NCBI GenBank assembly: GCA_029884455.1 | Contig: JAOUHU010000013.1 | Span: forward strand, 1-60,806 | From: Gammaproteobacteria bacterium | Lineage (GTDB): Bacteria; Pseudomonadota; Gammaproteobacteria; Steroidobacterales; Woeseiaceae | Direction of reading: 5' to 3' | DNA length: 60,806 nt | Position numbers and translations under genes: made by a program | Notes under the pieces: generated by a model | What the model was told of the DNA's origin: nothing | Database searches by the model: none | What the model saw: only the letters and a program-made list of their open reading frames with translations | Part shown: positions 1 to 9,758 of the stretch, in pieces | Position numbering within the stretch: the stretch's first letter is position 1 | Layout: every line of letters starts with the position of its first letter

Positions 1-357
1 GGTGACTTCAAATGGTCGATCCCACTCGGAGAATATCCCGGATTGGTAGAAATGGGGATTCGAAATACCGGTGCTGAGAACTTTGGCGGAATGGCTGTTA
101 CAAAAGGAGGTTTGATTTTTATAGCAGCAACAGAAGACAGTCGTTTCAGAGCATTCGACAAAACCAGTGGCGAGCTTTTGTGGGAATTTAAAATGGATGC
201 ACCTGGATTTTCGAGCCCTTCTGTTTACGAAATTGATGGAAGGCAATACGTTGCGATTGTAGCTGGCGGCGGCGGCGGTCGTTATCGTTCGCCTGTAACA
301 GGTCCAATTGGCGACAAGCTTCATGTATTTGCCCTGCCGGAATCAATGGTTCAATAA
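1..357 (+). CDS. PQQ-dependent dehydrogenase, C-terminal part (5' truncated by window edge)
   Basis: The frame is open from base 1 to a TAA at 355-357, so this is the last ~118 residues of a longer protein. It shows beta-propeller blade sequence (ATEDSRFRAFDKTSGELLWE, then APGFSSPSVYEIDGRQYVAI) and the glycine-rich VAGGGGGR stretch typical of quinoprotein glucose/alcohol dehydrogenase C-termini. Such enzymes oxidise sugars or alcohols in the periplasm and pass electrons to cytochrome c. The gene lies 43 bases before the ThuA-DUF1080 pair in the same direction, which suggests an oxidative sugar pathway. The substrate cannot be told from this fragment. Confidence 0.85.
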   Translation, partial: GDFKWSIPLGEYPGLVEMGIRNTGAENFGGMAVTKGGLIFIAATEDSRFRAFDKTSGELLWEFKMDAPGFSSPSVYEIDGRQYVAIVAGGGGGRYRSPVTGPIGDKLHVFALPESMVQ

Positions 358-400
358 AAGCGCGACTCAATCTACGAGATAAAAATCGAGGGTCCAGTAA

Positions 401-1894
401 ATGAATACGATTATTAATATGTTTAAGAAAATGCCGTTTTCAGTATTGATTTTGATTTTTGCCGTCAGTCTCCCTCAATACGCTGGAGCGCAGAACACAG
501 ATGCATTGAAAATTCTGATGATTACCGGCGGTGGACCCTGGCACGATTACAACACGCAAAAGGACCAGATTAGAAATGGGCTGTTGGAACGTCTTTCGAA
601 TATCGAAATTACAACAGACTATGAGGGCGCCGATACGCTTACCATGGAGTCAACGGATTTCTTTTTCTCCCGACATTTGAAGAATGACTGGGCGGCCGAT
701 TTCGACGTTGTCATCTACAATCACTGTAACCTTCAGGTAAAAGATGAAGCCTATGTAAAACGAATCATCGCCGAGCACGTCAAGCATAAACTGCCTGCCG
801 TCATGCTTCACTGCCCCATGCATCTTTATCAGTATGCGGCGGGCGATGCACCGCAGGCATGGTGGGATTTTACGGGTGCTGTTTCATACGTGCATGAGAA
901 AGAAAATCACCCCAATACTCCTTCCTACACGATCGAAGTATTGGAGCCACAAAACCCGATCATGAAAAGCTACCCTCGTTCCTGGCGGACACCTGCCGGC
1001 GAGCTGTATTTGATCATTGATCTGGCCGATGGCGTTACTGCGTTATCGCACGCCTATTCGGTGGAGACAGGTGCCTATGTCGAAACAGCCTGGACGCATG
1101 AATATCAAGGCATTCGTGTTTTCTCCAGCACACTCGGACATCACAATGTTTCGATGGGCTCGGATGTGAACCTGAATCTTGTTGCTTCGGGCGTGCTCTG
1201 GGCGGCAGGAAAACTTGAAGAAGACGGGTCGCCAGCCCCGGGATATGAAGGAGAGCGTGGACTCGGGTGGATCTCGCTCTGGGATGACACGCTGAACGGC
1301 TGGCTTGAAAGCGGATATGCCCTGGATTGGACGTCTGCTACCTGGTATGGCCGGGGCGGTAACGAACGGATGACCTTGGCTGACGCTTGGAATACCCGGG
1401 CGGAAAAGTCGTTCCGACTTGATGGTGACACCCTGGTTGTCGAGGGAGATAAACGCAATCTGTTCTATGACGGCCGGATCGAGGGCGGATATTTCAAGAA
1501 TTTTGAATTCAAGGTTGATGTCTACACCACTCCAGGTTCGGCTTCAGGGATCTATTTTCATACTCGCTACGAAGAGGAAGGGACTCCGGCCTATGGTTAT
1601 GAAGCCAAGATCAATGCCAGCCGGGCGGGTGAGAGCAAGACTGGCAGCCTGGCGGGAGCACGCGAGGTAAAGACTGCCGCGCATAAAGACAACGAATGGT
1701 TCAGCTACTACATCAAGGTTGACGGCAAGAAAGTAACGGTAAAAGTTAATGGAAAGACAGTTAACGAATTTACCGAGCGAGCAAATGCAGATGGGCCTGG
1801 CCGACTCCACCACGGCACGATCGGTATTGAGGCCGTGGGCCCGGACAGCCGCGTCCTCTTTCGGAATCCAATGATTCGCCTATTGCCGGATTAA
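401..1894 (+). CDS. Secreted ThuA domain + DUF1080 (3-keto-disaccharide hydrolase-like) protein
   Basis: 497 aa. An N-terminal signal peptide (about residues 1-30, ending near YAGAQ) is followed by a ThuA/trehalose-utilisation type glutamine-amidotransferase-like fold (about 36-265, starting LKILMITGGGPWHDY and containing FSSTLGHHN). A C-terminal DUF1080/3-keto-disaccharide hydrolase lectin-like domain follows (about 285-495; SGIYFHTRY, KVTVKVNGKTVNEF, RNPMIRLLP). DUF1080 proteins are linked to cleavage of 3-keto-glycosides made by periplasmic sugar dehydrogenases. The chosen ATG has a GAGGG about 8 bases upstream. The next gene is a paralogue with the same architecture. Exact substrate unknown. 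Confidence 0.88.
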   Translation: MNTIINMFKKMPFSVLILIFAVSLPQYAGAQNTDALKILMITGGGPWHDYNTQKDQIRNGLLERLSNIEITTDYEGADTLTMESTDFFFSRHLKNDWAADFDVVIYNHCNLQVKDEAYVKRIIAEHVKHKLPAVMLHCPMHLYQYAAGDAPQAWWDFTGAVSYVHEKENHPNTPSYTIEVLEPQNPIMKSYPRSWRTPAGELYLIIDLADGVTALSHAYSVETGAYVETAWTHEYQGIRVFSSTLGHHNVSMGSDVNLNLVASGVLWAAGKLEEDGSPAPGYEGERGLGWISLWDDTLNGWLESGYALDWTSATWYGRGGNERMTLADAWNTRAEKSFRLDGDTLVVEGDKRNLFYDGRIEGGYFKNFEFKVDVYTTPGSASGIYFHTRYEEEGTPAYGYEAKINASRAGESKTGSLAGAREVKTAAHKDNEWFSYYIKVDGKKVTVKVNGKTVNEFTERANADGPGRLHHGTIGIEAVGPDSRVLFRNPMIRLLPD

Positions 1895-1908
1895 TACGAG
1901 GTTATGCA

Positions 1909-3381
1909 ATGAATAAGTGCACGCATACCGGCAGAGGGGCCTGTCTTGCGATTACGATGGCGTCATTGTTGGTGGCGTTGACAGCTGATTATGCTATCGC
2001 CGATACGCAAGATGCCGAACCACTGAAAGTTCTGATGATTACGGGCGGTGGGCCTTTTCACGACTACTATACCCAACTGAGACAGCTTGAAGAGGGGCTC
2101 ACCGATCGCATCGGTAATATCAGGTTTACGATTGATCATAACGAGGGAAAGGGAAAACAGGATATGGCTTTCAAATTTGAGAGCCAGCTGACCGATGATT
2201 GGGCGCGGCAATATGATCTAGTCTTATATAACAACTGTAATCTCGATATGGGCGATGCCAATCATGTGAAACAGGTCATGAATGCCCATGCCAAGTACCA
2301 GGTACCGGCCGTATTGCTGCACTGCCCGATGCACCTGCATCGCACTACGACTCCAGATTGGTACAACTTTACCGGAGCAGTCTCCTATCAGCATGAAGTT
2401 ATCCGCAGGCCTTTTACGGTTGAAGCTGTCGAAACGACTCACCCGATAATGACTAATTTCCCCGGGGCCTGGCGGACTCCCGAAGGGGAGCTGTACATGC
2501 CTTTCGAGCTAAAAGATAGTGCTACTCCGCTGGCACGTGCTTATAGCGTGGAGGCTGCTGAATTTTTTCCTGTTGCCTGGACCCACGAATACGAAGGGGT
2601 TCGGGTGTTCAGCAGCACGCTGGGTCACCACAACCCGACCATGGGCTCCGATGTGAATCTGAATTTGGTTGCAGCCGGCCTGCTGTGGGCGGCCGGCAAG
2701 CTTGATGACAATGGGTACCCGAAGGAAGGATATTCAGGCGAGCGCGGCCTGGGATGGATCTCCATGTGGGGTGGAGGAACTCTGAATGGCTGGCGTGCCA
2801 GCAAGGAGACGAACTTCGCCGAATTGAAATGGTGGGAAGGATCGGACGTCTGGCCGTCGCAATTGAACACAGGTACCAGGTCCTTTCAAATTGTCTCTGA
2901 TCGAGTGGAATCAAACACCATTGTTGTTGAGGGTCCGAAAAGCAACCTGTTCTATTTTGGGCCTGCCGATGGCGGGGACTTCATAAATTTTGAGTTCAAA
3001 ATAGATGTGTACACCTATCCCGGTTCCGCATCAGGGCTCTATTTTCATACCCGTTACAAAGAGGACGGACCTCCTAATTTTGGTTATAAGGCCAGGATTA
3101 ACGCCAGCCGGGCCGGTGAGAGCAAGACCGGCAGCCTGGCTGGGGTGAGCGAGCTGAATACCGCATCGCACGGTGACAACGAATGGTTCAGCTATTACAT
3201 CAAGGTTGACGGCAAGAAAATAACGGTAAAAGTGAACGGTGAAACAGTCAACGAATTCACAGAACCTGCGGATGCAAGGGGACCGGCCAGTCTACATCGC
3301 GGCACGATCGCTCTCGAGTCCGTGGGCTCCGACAGCCGAGTTCAGTTTCGGAATCCGATGATTCGTCTATTGCCGAACTAA
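1909..3381 (+). CDS. Secreted ThuA-DUF1080 protein, tandem paralogue
   Basis: 490 aa with the same plan as the preceding gene: signal peptide (to about residue 31), ThuA domain (LKVLMITGGGPFHDYY onward, FSSTLGHHNPTMGSD) and DUF1080 domain (SGLYFHTRYKEDG, KITVKVNGETVNEF). The start is preceded by GAGGT six bases upstream and lies 14 bases after the upstream stop, so the two are almost certainly co-transcribed. The two proteins are alike along their whole length, and the last ~120 residues match almost residue for residue, which points to a gene duplication with conserved function or substrate split. Probable role: periplasmic processing of oxidised glycosides. Confidence 0.88.
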   Translation: MNKCTHTGRGACLAITMASLLVALTADYAIADTQDAEPLKVLMITGGGPFHDYYTQLRQLEEGLTDRIGNIRFTIDHNEGKGKQDMAFKFESQLTDDWARQYDLVLYNNCNLDMGDANHVKQVMNAHAKYQVPAVLLHCPMHLHRTTTPDWYNFTGAVSYQHEVIRRPFTVEAVETTHPIMTNFPGAWRTPEGELYMPFELKDSATPLARAYSVEAAEFFPVAWTHEYEGVRVFSSTLGHHNPTMGSDVNLNLVAAGLLWAAGKLDDNGYPKEGYSGERGLGWISMWGGGTLNGWRASKETNFAELKWWEGSDVWPSQLNTGTRSFQIVSDRVESNTIVVEGPKSNLFYFGPADGGDFINFEFKIDVYTYPGSASGLYFHTRYKEDGPPNFGYKARINASRAGESKTGSLAGVSELNTASHGDNEWFSYYIKVDGKKITVKVNGETVNEFTEPADARGPASLHRGTIALESVGSDSRVQFRNPMIRLLPN

Positions 3382-3437
3382 TAACTAAAGAAAGGGTGCC
3401 AAGTCTAAGGCCGGTAACGGGAGCAAGACGACACACG

Positions 3438-4949
3438 ATGGACACGACGCTCGGCATAGATCTCGGCACACAAAGCCTGAAAGTTGTTTTCTACGACTAT
3501 AATGCTCGCGAAGTCGTCGCGTCGGCTTCTGCGCCGCTCGAAGTAATGCGCGATGCAACTGGTCGGGCTGAGCAGGAAGCGAAATGGTGGCTGGTGGCAT
3601 TGAAACAGGCATTGCAGCAGGTCAGCGCAAGCGTTCGCATGTCGGTACGCGCGATTGCGGTTTCCGGGCAGCAGCATGGTTTCGTGCCGATAGACGGCAG
3701 TGGCGAGGTCCTGCACGCGGTAAAACTGTGGTGTGATACGTCAACGCAGCAGGAAGCCGACGAGATTATGGAGGCTTGCGGCGGCCGTGAACGCTGCATC
3801 GAGCTCGCCGGAAATCCAGTGCTGACCGGCTACACCGCCCCGAAGATTCGCTGGCTGCGGAAGCATTATCCGCGCAAGTACCAAGACATGGCGCTGGTGC
3901 TGCTACCGCACGACTACCTGAATTTCGTCATGACGAGCCGCGCGGTGATGGAATACGGTGACGCATCAGGCACAGCGTTACTAAACGTGCGGAATCGCCG
4001 CTGGAGCCGCGAGCTGCTGCGAGCGGTCGAGCCGTCACGGGACCTGGCCAACTGCTTGCCGGAGCTGGTTGAACCCGGGGAAGTCATCGGGCAAACCACC
4101 GCTCTGTTCTCACAGGAGTTCGGCCTGCCGACCGGTATTCCGGTGGCACCGGGCGGTGGCGACAACATGATGGCAGCGATCGGAACCGGCAACGTCGTGC
4201 CGGGCCAGCTGACGATGAGCCTTGGCACGTCAGGAACCCTGTTTGCGTACGCGGATCGACCGATTGTCGACCCGCAGGGCAATATCGCGGCGTTTTGCAG
4301 TTCGACCGGCGGATGGCTGCCCCTCCTTTGCACTATGAACTGCACGCTCGCTACCGAATTAATGAAGCAGCTGCTCGTCATCAACAACGCCGGCTTCGAT
4401 GCAGCCATAGATGCCGTACCGGCTGCTTCCGGCGGTCTGATTGTCCTGCCGTTTTTTACCGGCGAGCGTACACCGAACCTGCCGCGCGCCAGCGCGAGCG
4501 TGCTGGGGCTCAACCCGGAAAACTGCGAGAAAAGACACCTGTTGCGGGCGACTGTTGAAGGCGCAACTTACGGTTTGCGTTTTGGCCTCGACGAACTGCG
4601 CCGGCTGGGCATCCAGTCATCGGAAATTGTGCTGACCGGAGGCGGTGCCAACAGTCGAGCCTGGCGCCAGATCGTGGCCGATATCTGCCGGCTGCCGGTG
4701 GTACGGCTGGCGCAAGATGAAGGCGCCTCTTTCGGTGCCGCGTTGCATGCGCTGTGGGTACTGGAACGCCAGTTGGATTCCGGGCGTGGCATCGGCGACG
4801 TAACCCGCGAACACATTGTGCGGCAGCCGGATCTCGTCTGCACACCTGACGAAACCACATCCGAAAGCTACGCTGACGGCTATGCGGCCTACCGGCGCGC
4901 AGTAGCGGGCGTGGCACCATTATTCGAAACAGACGGAGCAAGAGCATGA
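3438..4949 (+). CDS. xylB: Xylulokinase
   Basis: 503 aa from the ATG at 3438. An upstream GTG at 3396 adds 14 residues, but the family normally begins just before the phosphate-1 loop, here [17 protein letters not shown] sugar kinase with two actin-like halves: QQHGF and the [14 protein letters not shown] adenosine-side region in the middle, and [13 protein letters not shown] near the C-terminus. It phosphorylates D-xylulose to xylulose 5-phosphate in the cytoplasm, feeding the pentose phosphate pathway. It overlaps xylA by four bases (ATGA), so translation is likely coupled. GC content is clearly higher than in the two genes upstream. Confidence 0.95.
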   Translation: MDTTLGIDLGTQSLKVVFYDYNAREVVASASAPLEVMRDATGRAEQEAKWWLVALKQALQQVSASVRMSVRAIAVSGQQHGFVPIDGSGEVLHAVKLWCDTSTQQEADEIMEACGGRERCIELAGNPVLTGYTAPKIRWLRKHYPRKYQDMALVLLPHDYLNFVMTSRAVMEYGDASGTALLNVRNRRWSRELLRAVEPSRDLANCLPELVEPGEVIGQTTALFSQEFGLPTGIPVAPGGGDNMMAAIGTGNVVPGQLTMSLGTSGTLFAYADRPIVDPQGNIAAFCSSTGGWLPLLCTMNCTLATELMKQLLVINNAGFDAAIDAVPAASGGLIVLPFFTGERTPNLPRASASVLGLNPENCEKRHLLRATVEGATYGLRFGLDELRRLGIQSSEIVLTGGGANSRAWRQIVADICRLPVVRLAQDEGASFGAALHALWVLERQLDSGRGIGDVTREHIVRQPDLVCTPDETTSESYADGYAAYRRAVAGVAPLFETDGARA

Positions 4950-6295
4950 GTGCGCGACCCTGGATTGGCAACCGCGAGTATTTTCCCGGCATTTCACGTA
5001 TAGAGTACGAAGGCCCGGAATCCGATAACCCACTGGCATTTAAAGCCTACGATGCAGATCGCATGGTCGGCAACAAGACCATGCGTGACCATCTGCGTTT
5101 TTCGGTCTGCTACTGGCACACGTTTTGCGCTGATGGCGCCGATCCCTTCGGCCCCGGCACACGCCCCCGCCCCTGGAGTGAGGGGGGCGACCGACTCGAG
5201 GCAGCGGAAGAAAAGCTTGACGCTGCGTTTGAGTTTTTCAGCAAGTTGACAGTGCCCTATTTTTGCTTTCACGACCGCGACATGGCTCCCGAGGGCGCGA
5301 GCGTTGCCGAGAGCGAGAAAAACCTGCAGCACCTGGTCGGGCGTGCCAAAGCAAGGCAAAAGGAAACCGGGGTCCGGTTGCTGTGGGGCACTGCGAACCT
5401 GTTCTCGCACCCGCGTTACATGAACGGTGCATCGACCAACCCGGATTTCAATGTCGTCGCGCATGCGGGGGCCCAGGTCAAGGCGGCGCTGGATGCGACA
5501 GTAGAACTCGGCGGCGAGAACTATGTGTTCTGGGGTGGGCGCGAGGGGTATTCCGCGCTGTTCAACACGGATACCGGCCGCGAGCTGGAACACATGGCGA
5601 GGTTCCTTGGCATGGCCCGCGACTATGGCCGCTCGATCGGCTTTAACGGCACGTTCCTTATCGAGCCCAAGCCGATGGAACCCATGTACCACCAGTACGA
5701 CGTCGACGCTCAGACCGTCATCGGCTTTCTCCGGCAATACGGACTTGCCGACGATTTCAAGGTCAACCTGGAAGCGAATCACGCCACGCTGGCGGGCCAC
5801 TCATTTGCTCACGAGCTCAGAATGTGTACGAATGCCGGCATGCTTGGCTCGGTGGACGCCAATCGCGGCAATCCCCAGAACGGCTGGGATACGGACCAGT
5901 TCCCCGCCGACCTTTACGACACCGTGCAGGCGATGCTAATCATACTCGAGGACGGTGGCTTCAAGACCGGCGGGCTGAATTTTGACGCGAAAGTCCGGCG
6001 TGAATCGACCAACCTGGAAGACTTGTTTATTGCGCATATCGGCGGCATGGACTCATATGCACGTGGCTTGCTCGTCGCCCACGAGATCCTCGAGAAGTCC
6101 TCGCTGGCTGAATTCCGCCGCGAACGGTATGCGAGTTTCGACAGCGGACAGGGTCGGGCTTTTGCTAATGGACGGTTATCCCTCAAGGATCTCCGCGAAC
6201 ATGCCGTGAAACACGGTGAGCCACGCAAGATAAGCGGCCGGCAGGAATGGGTCGAGAACGTTATTAATGACTTCATATTTCGGGTGAAGCCCTGA
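4946..6295 (+). CDS. xylA: Xylose isomerase (class II)
   Basis: 449 aa, the usual length of class II xylose isomerases. It interconverts D-xylose and D-xylulose, with divalent metals in a TIM barrel. Visible hallmarks are the catalytic histidine segment [13 protein letters not shown], the metal-binding [16 protein letters not shown], and [12 protein letters not shown]. Its start overlaps the xylB stop, and galM follows 42 bases later, so xylB-xylA-galM form one operon. The likely transporter and LacI regulator lie at 11.4-14 kb on the other strand. Confidence 0.97.
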   Translation: MSARPWIGNREYFPGISRIEYEGPESDNPLAFKAYDADRMVGNKTMRDHLRFSVCYWHTFCADGADPFGPGTRPRPWSEGGDRLEAAEEKLDAAFEFFSKLTVPYFCFHDRDMAPEGASVAESEKNLQHLVGRAKARQKETGVRLLWGTANLFSHPRYMNGASTNPDFNVVAHAGAQVKAALDATVELGGENYVFWGGREGYSALFNTDTGRELEHMARFLGMARDYGRSIGFNGTFLIEPKPMEPMYHQYDVDAQTVIGFLRQYGLADDFKVNLEANHATLAGHSFAHELRMCTNAGMLGSVDANRGNPQNGWDTDQFPADLYDTVQAMLIILEDGGFKTGGLNFDAKVRRESTNLEDLFIAHIGGMDSYARGLLVAHEILEKSSLAEFRRERYASFDSGQGRAFANGRLSLKDLREHAVKHGEPRKISGRQEWVENVINDFIFRVKP

Positions 6296-6337
6296 GCCTC
6301 TCGTGGGCGGGCATCGTATTCGTTACAGACACCCCAG

Positions 6338-7327
6338 ATGACGCGGCAAAGTCCGGACGGCATGACAGAGCGGGTACTGCGAAATGCCCGCGGCGACCGT
6401 GTCACGCTGCTAAATTTCGGCGCTCGACTGACACGCATCGAACTGCAGCTGCCGGACGGCATCCGCAACGTGATCCTCGGTTATGAAGATTGCGCGGATT
6501 ACCTGACGGACCGTTACTTCATGGGCGCGACCGTCGGGCGTACCTGCAACCGCATTGCTGGTGCAAACTTCAACCTCGACGGTGTTGACTATTTGCTCGA
6601 TGCCAACGAGGGCAAGAACCACCTGCACGGCGGTGCGGGCGGGTTTCACCACAGGTATTGGTCAATCGATGCGGCGGTCCCGGACGATACAGGGCGGTTT
6701 CGGTTGAGGTCAGCGGATGGCGACCAGGGCTACCCTGGAACGCTTGAGGCGACCGTCACGTACCGCTGGACGGATGAACGCGAACTCGTGATCCTGCTGG
6801 AAGCGGAAACCGACCGGCCGACGCATGTAAATATGACCAACCACGCCTATTTCAATCTCGCGGCTGACAGTGCCGACGTGCTCGGGCATCGCTTGCATGT
6901 TGCCAGTCGGCAAATCTTGCAGGTCAACGAAGACCTGCTGCCGACCGGCGATTTCCTCGATGTAACCGGCTCCGGACTGGATCTGCGCCAGCCAAAAACG
7001 CTGCGCGATATCATCGGGTCGCGACACCCGCTTGTCGTGCGCACTGGCGGTATGGACTTCAATTATGTTCTGGACGAATCTGGCGGCCGTGCCGAGCTTG
7101 AGAGCCCGAACGGCGACCTGCGCTTGCGGATGACGACAACGTGCCCCGGGCTTCAGGTATACGGCGGGCAAAAGCTTGGACCGCCGTTCGCGCCGCACCG
7201 TGGCATGTGCCTCGAACCTCAACATTTTCCCGATACACCCAATCAACCCGCCTTTCCCGGCACTTTGCTTGCGCCGGGCGAGCGCTATTCGCAGACAACG
7301 AGTTACCGCTTTATCGCGGCCGGCTGA
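6338..7327 (+). CDS. galM: Aldose 1-epimerase (mutarotase)
   Basis: 329 aa. Galactose-mutarotase family beta-sandwich enzyme that equilibrates alpha and beta anomers of aldoses. The signatures are ATVGRTCNRIAGANF, HLHGGAGGFHHRYW, NMTNHAYFNLA (catalytic His) and GMCLEPQHFPDTPN (catalytic Glu). It is third in the xylose operon, so D-xylose is the probable substrate in vivo. The ATG at 6338 has no clear ribosome binding site; ATG 6362 (MTERVL) is an alternative that removes eight residues. Confidence 0.92.
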   Translation: MTRQSPDGMTERVLRNARGDRVTLLNFGARLTRIELQLPDGIRNVILGYEDCADYLTDRYFMGATVGRTCNRIAGANFNLDGVDYLLDANEGKNHLHGGAGGFHHRYWSIDAAVPDDTGRFRLRSADGDQGYPGTLEATVTYRWTDERELVILLEAETDRPTHVNMTNHAYFNLAADSADVLGHRLHVASRQILQVNEDLLPTGDFLDVTGSGLDLRQPKTLRDIIGSRHPLVVRTGGMDFNYVLDESGGRAELESPNGDLRLRMTTTCPGLQVYGGQKLGPPFAPHRGMCLEPQHFPDTPNQPAFPGTLLAPGERYSQTTSYRFIAAG

Positions 7328-7517
7328 GAGTTACCGGCAAATTGGGGTGATACCCGCAGAAACGACTGAACCGCCTGGCCGCAGTGGATACTCGAAGCAG
7401 GCCAGCCCATCCCGATTCACAAGAAAAGGTCGTTTCGATCCTGCAAGAGGCGGATGCCGGGGCGAAGATTAGTAAACTGGGCCGCAAGCAAATTGCGCTT
7501 GCTGTATGAACATTTAA

Positions 7518-8285
7518 CTACTCGAAAGCTTTTCCGCCAGTCGCGGCCCACCACACCGCGCCCAGAATATGTTGTCTATACCAAATCTCATCATACTTTC
7601 CTTCCGGGTGCCCCAAACCCGTGTGATAAGATCTTCCACCTTCAAAATTTTCCTGATACCAAGCTATTGGATGGTAGTCTGGCATTTTCCCGCCGGGAAA
7701 CGTGGTTTCATCCACAGTTAAAGCAACTTCAATATTGTCTGATAGTTCCAGATAGTTGTACCACTCTTCAGTAACCACCCATTTTTTCGGTAAGTGGGCG
7801 GTTGATGGATGATCGGGTTTTTCATTATTAACCACCGCCGTCCAAATGCCCGGATTCGGATGACGGTTCCACACACCACCAACCAGGCTTACATACCATG
7901 GCCACTCCATCATTGTGAATGAAGCTGAGTGTATCGCTACAAAATTGCCTCCTTGATGTATGTAATCTTGTAGTGCCTTTCTCTGGTTGTCATTAAGAAT
8001 ATCTCCGGATGTATTCATGAATACAATTACATCCATGCTATTCAGCTGTGCCTGATCGTCAAAGAAGTCAGCTTGTTCAGTCCAGGTGAGACCAAAATGA
8101 TTATCCTGGCTCAACTCTTTGAACATCTGCACTCCATTCGAAATAGAAAGGTGGTGAAAGTCCAGAGACTTCGTAAACAAAAGAACCTGAAACTGTTGCT
8201 GATTACCCTCCATGCGCTGTGCAAATGAATTGGCGCTGACCAATATAAGTAGTCCAACCAGCATAACGGTTACTTTCTTAGACAT
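7518..8285 (-). CDS. Secreted ThuA domain protein
   Basis: 255 aa from ATG 8285, which gives a clean signal peptide (MSKKVTVMLVG...ANSFAQ) and has GGAAAA just upstream; an ATG at 8318 would add 11 unlikely residues. The body is a single ThuA domain (FQVLLFTKSLDFHHLSI, the FVAIHSASFTM loop, PIAWYQENFEGGRSYHTGLGH, then WYRQHILGAVWWA), without a DUF1080 partner. Function is unknown; ThuA proteins act on sugars or sugar derivatives. Base composition is distinctly AT-richer than the flanking xylose genes, and the style resembles Bacteroidota-type secreted ThuA proteins, suggesting transfer. Confidence 0.85.
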   Translation of the reverse strand: MSKKVTVMLVGLLILVSANSFAQRMEGNQQQFQVLLFTKSLDFHHLSISNGVQMFKELSQDNHFGLTWTEQADFFDDQAQLNSMDVIVFMNTSGDILNDNQRKALQDYIHQGGNFVAIHSASFTMMEWPWYVSLVGGVWNRHPNPGIWTAVVNNEKPDHPSTAHLPKKWVVTEEWYNYLELSDNIEVALTVDETTFPGGKMPDYHPIAWYQENFEGGRSYHTGLGHPEGKYDEIWYRQHILGAVWWAATGGKAFE

Positions 8286-8324
8286 GACTTTTCCGATTAT
8301 TTTTTCTTGAATCATCATAGCATT

Positions 8325-9473
8325 CTACTTTAGGGAAACTTTAGTAGGATTCAGTTTGTTTTCAGTTGAACGTGTTCCAAGTTTACCTGCGCTGCCATCT
8401 CCCCAACAGTAAACTTCATCATTTGAAGAAATGCCACAAGTATGATCACTACCTATATCTATACTCTTAAAATTTACATTACCTGATACAGCTGCAGGTT
8501 CGACTCGCATTGTCGTTGTACCATCGCCTAGCTGCCCTGATCCATTTCTTCCCCAACAGTACGCCTTACCGTCAGTTGCAATTCCGCAGGTTTGAAAGAC
8601 CCCGGTAGTAATTGAAGAAAAAGATACATTTCCTTTTACTTTTCGTGGTGTCCTCAAATTTTCAATAACTCCTATAGCATCTGCAGAACCAATACCTAAT
8701 TTGCCATATCTGCCGCGGCCCCAGCAGATAGCTTCGTCAGCCTTACTTATGGCGCAAACATGATCGAGGCCAACGCTTATTGAGTTTGGTTCAAAATTGA
8801 ACTCACCTGCGACAAGCCCTGGAACTATTTTTCTGTCGCGATCGTCATCTCCCTGTCCCAATAAACTACCAAAATCACTTGCTCCCCAGCAGTACGCATC
8901 CCCATTGGTTGTTATGCCGCAGGTCGTCGCTGATCCGGCATTTATTGAGCCAAAAGCAAGTCCACCGGAAACAGGTACAGGTACCAGCGAGCTCTCGATG
9001 GAGTTATTGCCGAGAATTCCATCCTCTCCCCGTCCCCAGCAGAAAGCGCCTCCATCGGTAGTAATTCCACAAGTATGAGCTAAGCCAGAATTTACTGATT
9101 CAAAGGACAAGCCGCCGGATACCGCCGTTGGAGTCGTGCTGTTGTCGGAAGAACCATTGCCGAGCCTTCCATATCTGCCACGGCCCCAACAATAAGCTTC
9201 ATTGGCAACCGTGACGCCACAGGTATGATCCCAACCAACACTTATTGTCTTAAATCGAAGTTTTCCAGAAACCGCAACGGGAATCATACTGGGTTTGGTA
9301 GAACCGTTGCCCAGCTGACCTACTGAATTGTCTCCCCAGCAATAAGCCTCTCCGTCTGACTTGAGAATGCACGTGTGGTTCTCGCCAGCGCTAACTGAAG
9401 TGTCTGAATAGGCTGGTACAGAAGCGATCATTAATACTAACAATAAGTAACGTTTTCTAATTTTAGTGTTCAT
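8325..9473 (-). CDS. Secreted RCC1-repeat beta-propeller protein
   Basis: 382 aa from ATG 9473; the open frame extends to 9683, but only the inner ATG starts a signal peptide (MNTKIRKRYLLLVLMIASVPAYS). Seven RCC1-type repeats of about 50 residues follow, enough for a complete seven-bladed propeller. Each repeat carries a C-G-I/V near its start and a YCWG or FCWG (e.g. EAYCWGDNSVGQLGNGS), so each blade has two cysteines, consistent with a disulfide per blade in an exported protein. No enzymatic motif. It is 39 bases upstream of the ThuA gene in the same low-GC block. Function not known. Confidence 0.85.
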   Translation of the reverse strand: MNTKIRKRYLLLVLMIASVPAYSDTSVSAGENHTCILKSDGEAYCWGDNSVGQLGNGSTKPSMIPVAVSGKLRFKTISVGWDHTCGVTVANEAYCWGRGRYGRLGNGSSDNSTTPTAVSGGLSFESVNSGLAHTCGITTDGGAFCWGRGEDGILGNNSIESSLVPVPVSGGLAFGSINAGSATTCGITTNGDAYCWGASDFGSLLGQGDDDRDRKIVPGLVAGEFNFEPNSISVGLDHVCAISKADEAICWGRGRYGKLGIGSADAIGVIENLRTPRKVKGNVSFSSITTGVFQTCGIATDGKAYCWGRNGSGQLGDGTTTMRVEPAAVSGNVNFKSIDIGSDHTCGISSNDEVYCWGDGSAGKLGTRSTENKLNPTKVSLK

Positions 9474-9758
9474 TATGGTTGGTTTCTGTTTTTTGATTTG
9501 ATGATTAAGCCCAAAGATCACATTATCGATTAAACTAAGATCGTTGAGGTTTTCTTGTTTGATCTTCATTCGTCCTGTTGGTGGATATAATATCATCTGC
9601 TCATCATATGTCCGAGCGAATTCGCATGGACGAAAGTGGTGGAACGATTTCTTGTTGCTTGATAATAAAGGAAAATCCCACATACCGCATGGCTCGAATT
9701 ACGAGGTACGGCCATCCGGCACAACAATTCGGAAAAATGATCGAGGGGATAGAAGACC
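9474..9758. promoter_or_regulatory. Divergent intergenic region
   Basis: 285 bases between the minus-strand RCC1 gene and the plus-strand molybdoenzyme gene; it must hold promoters for both. A TATAAT lies at 9586-9591 on plus but has no convincing -35 at proper spacing. A GAGGGG ribosome binding site precedes the ATG at 9759. The region is AT-rich, like the gene on its left. No operator could be recognised. Confidence 0.4.

Noticed and set aside
9586..9591. TATAAT on plus before the molybdoenzyme gene
   Set aside because: No -35 at proper spacing; could be chance in an AT-rich region.
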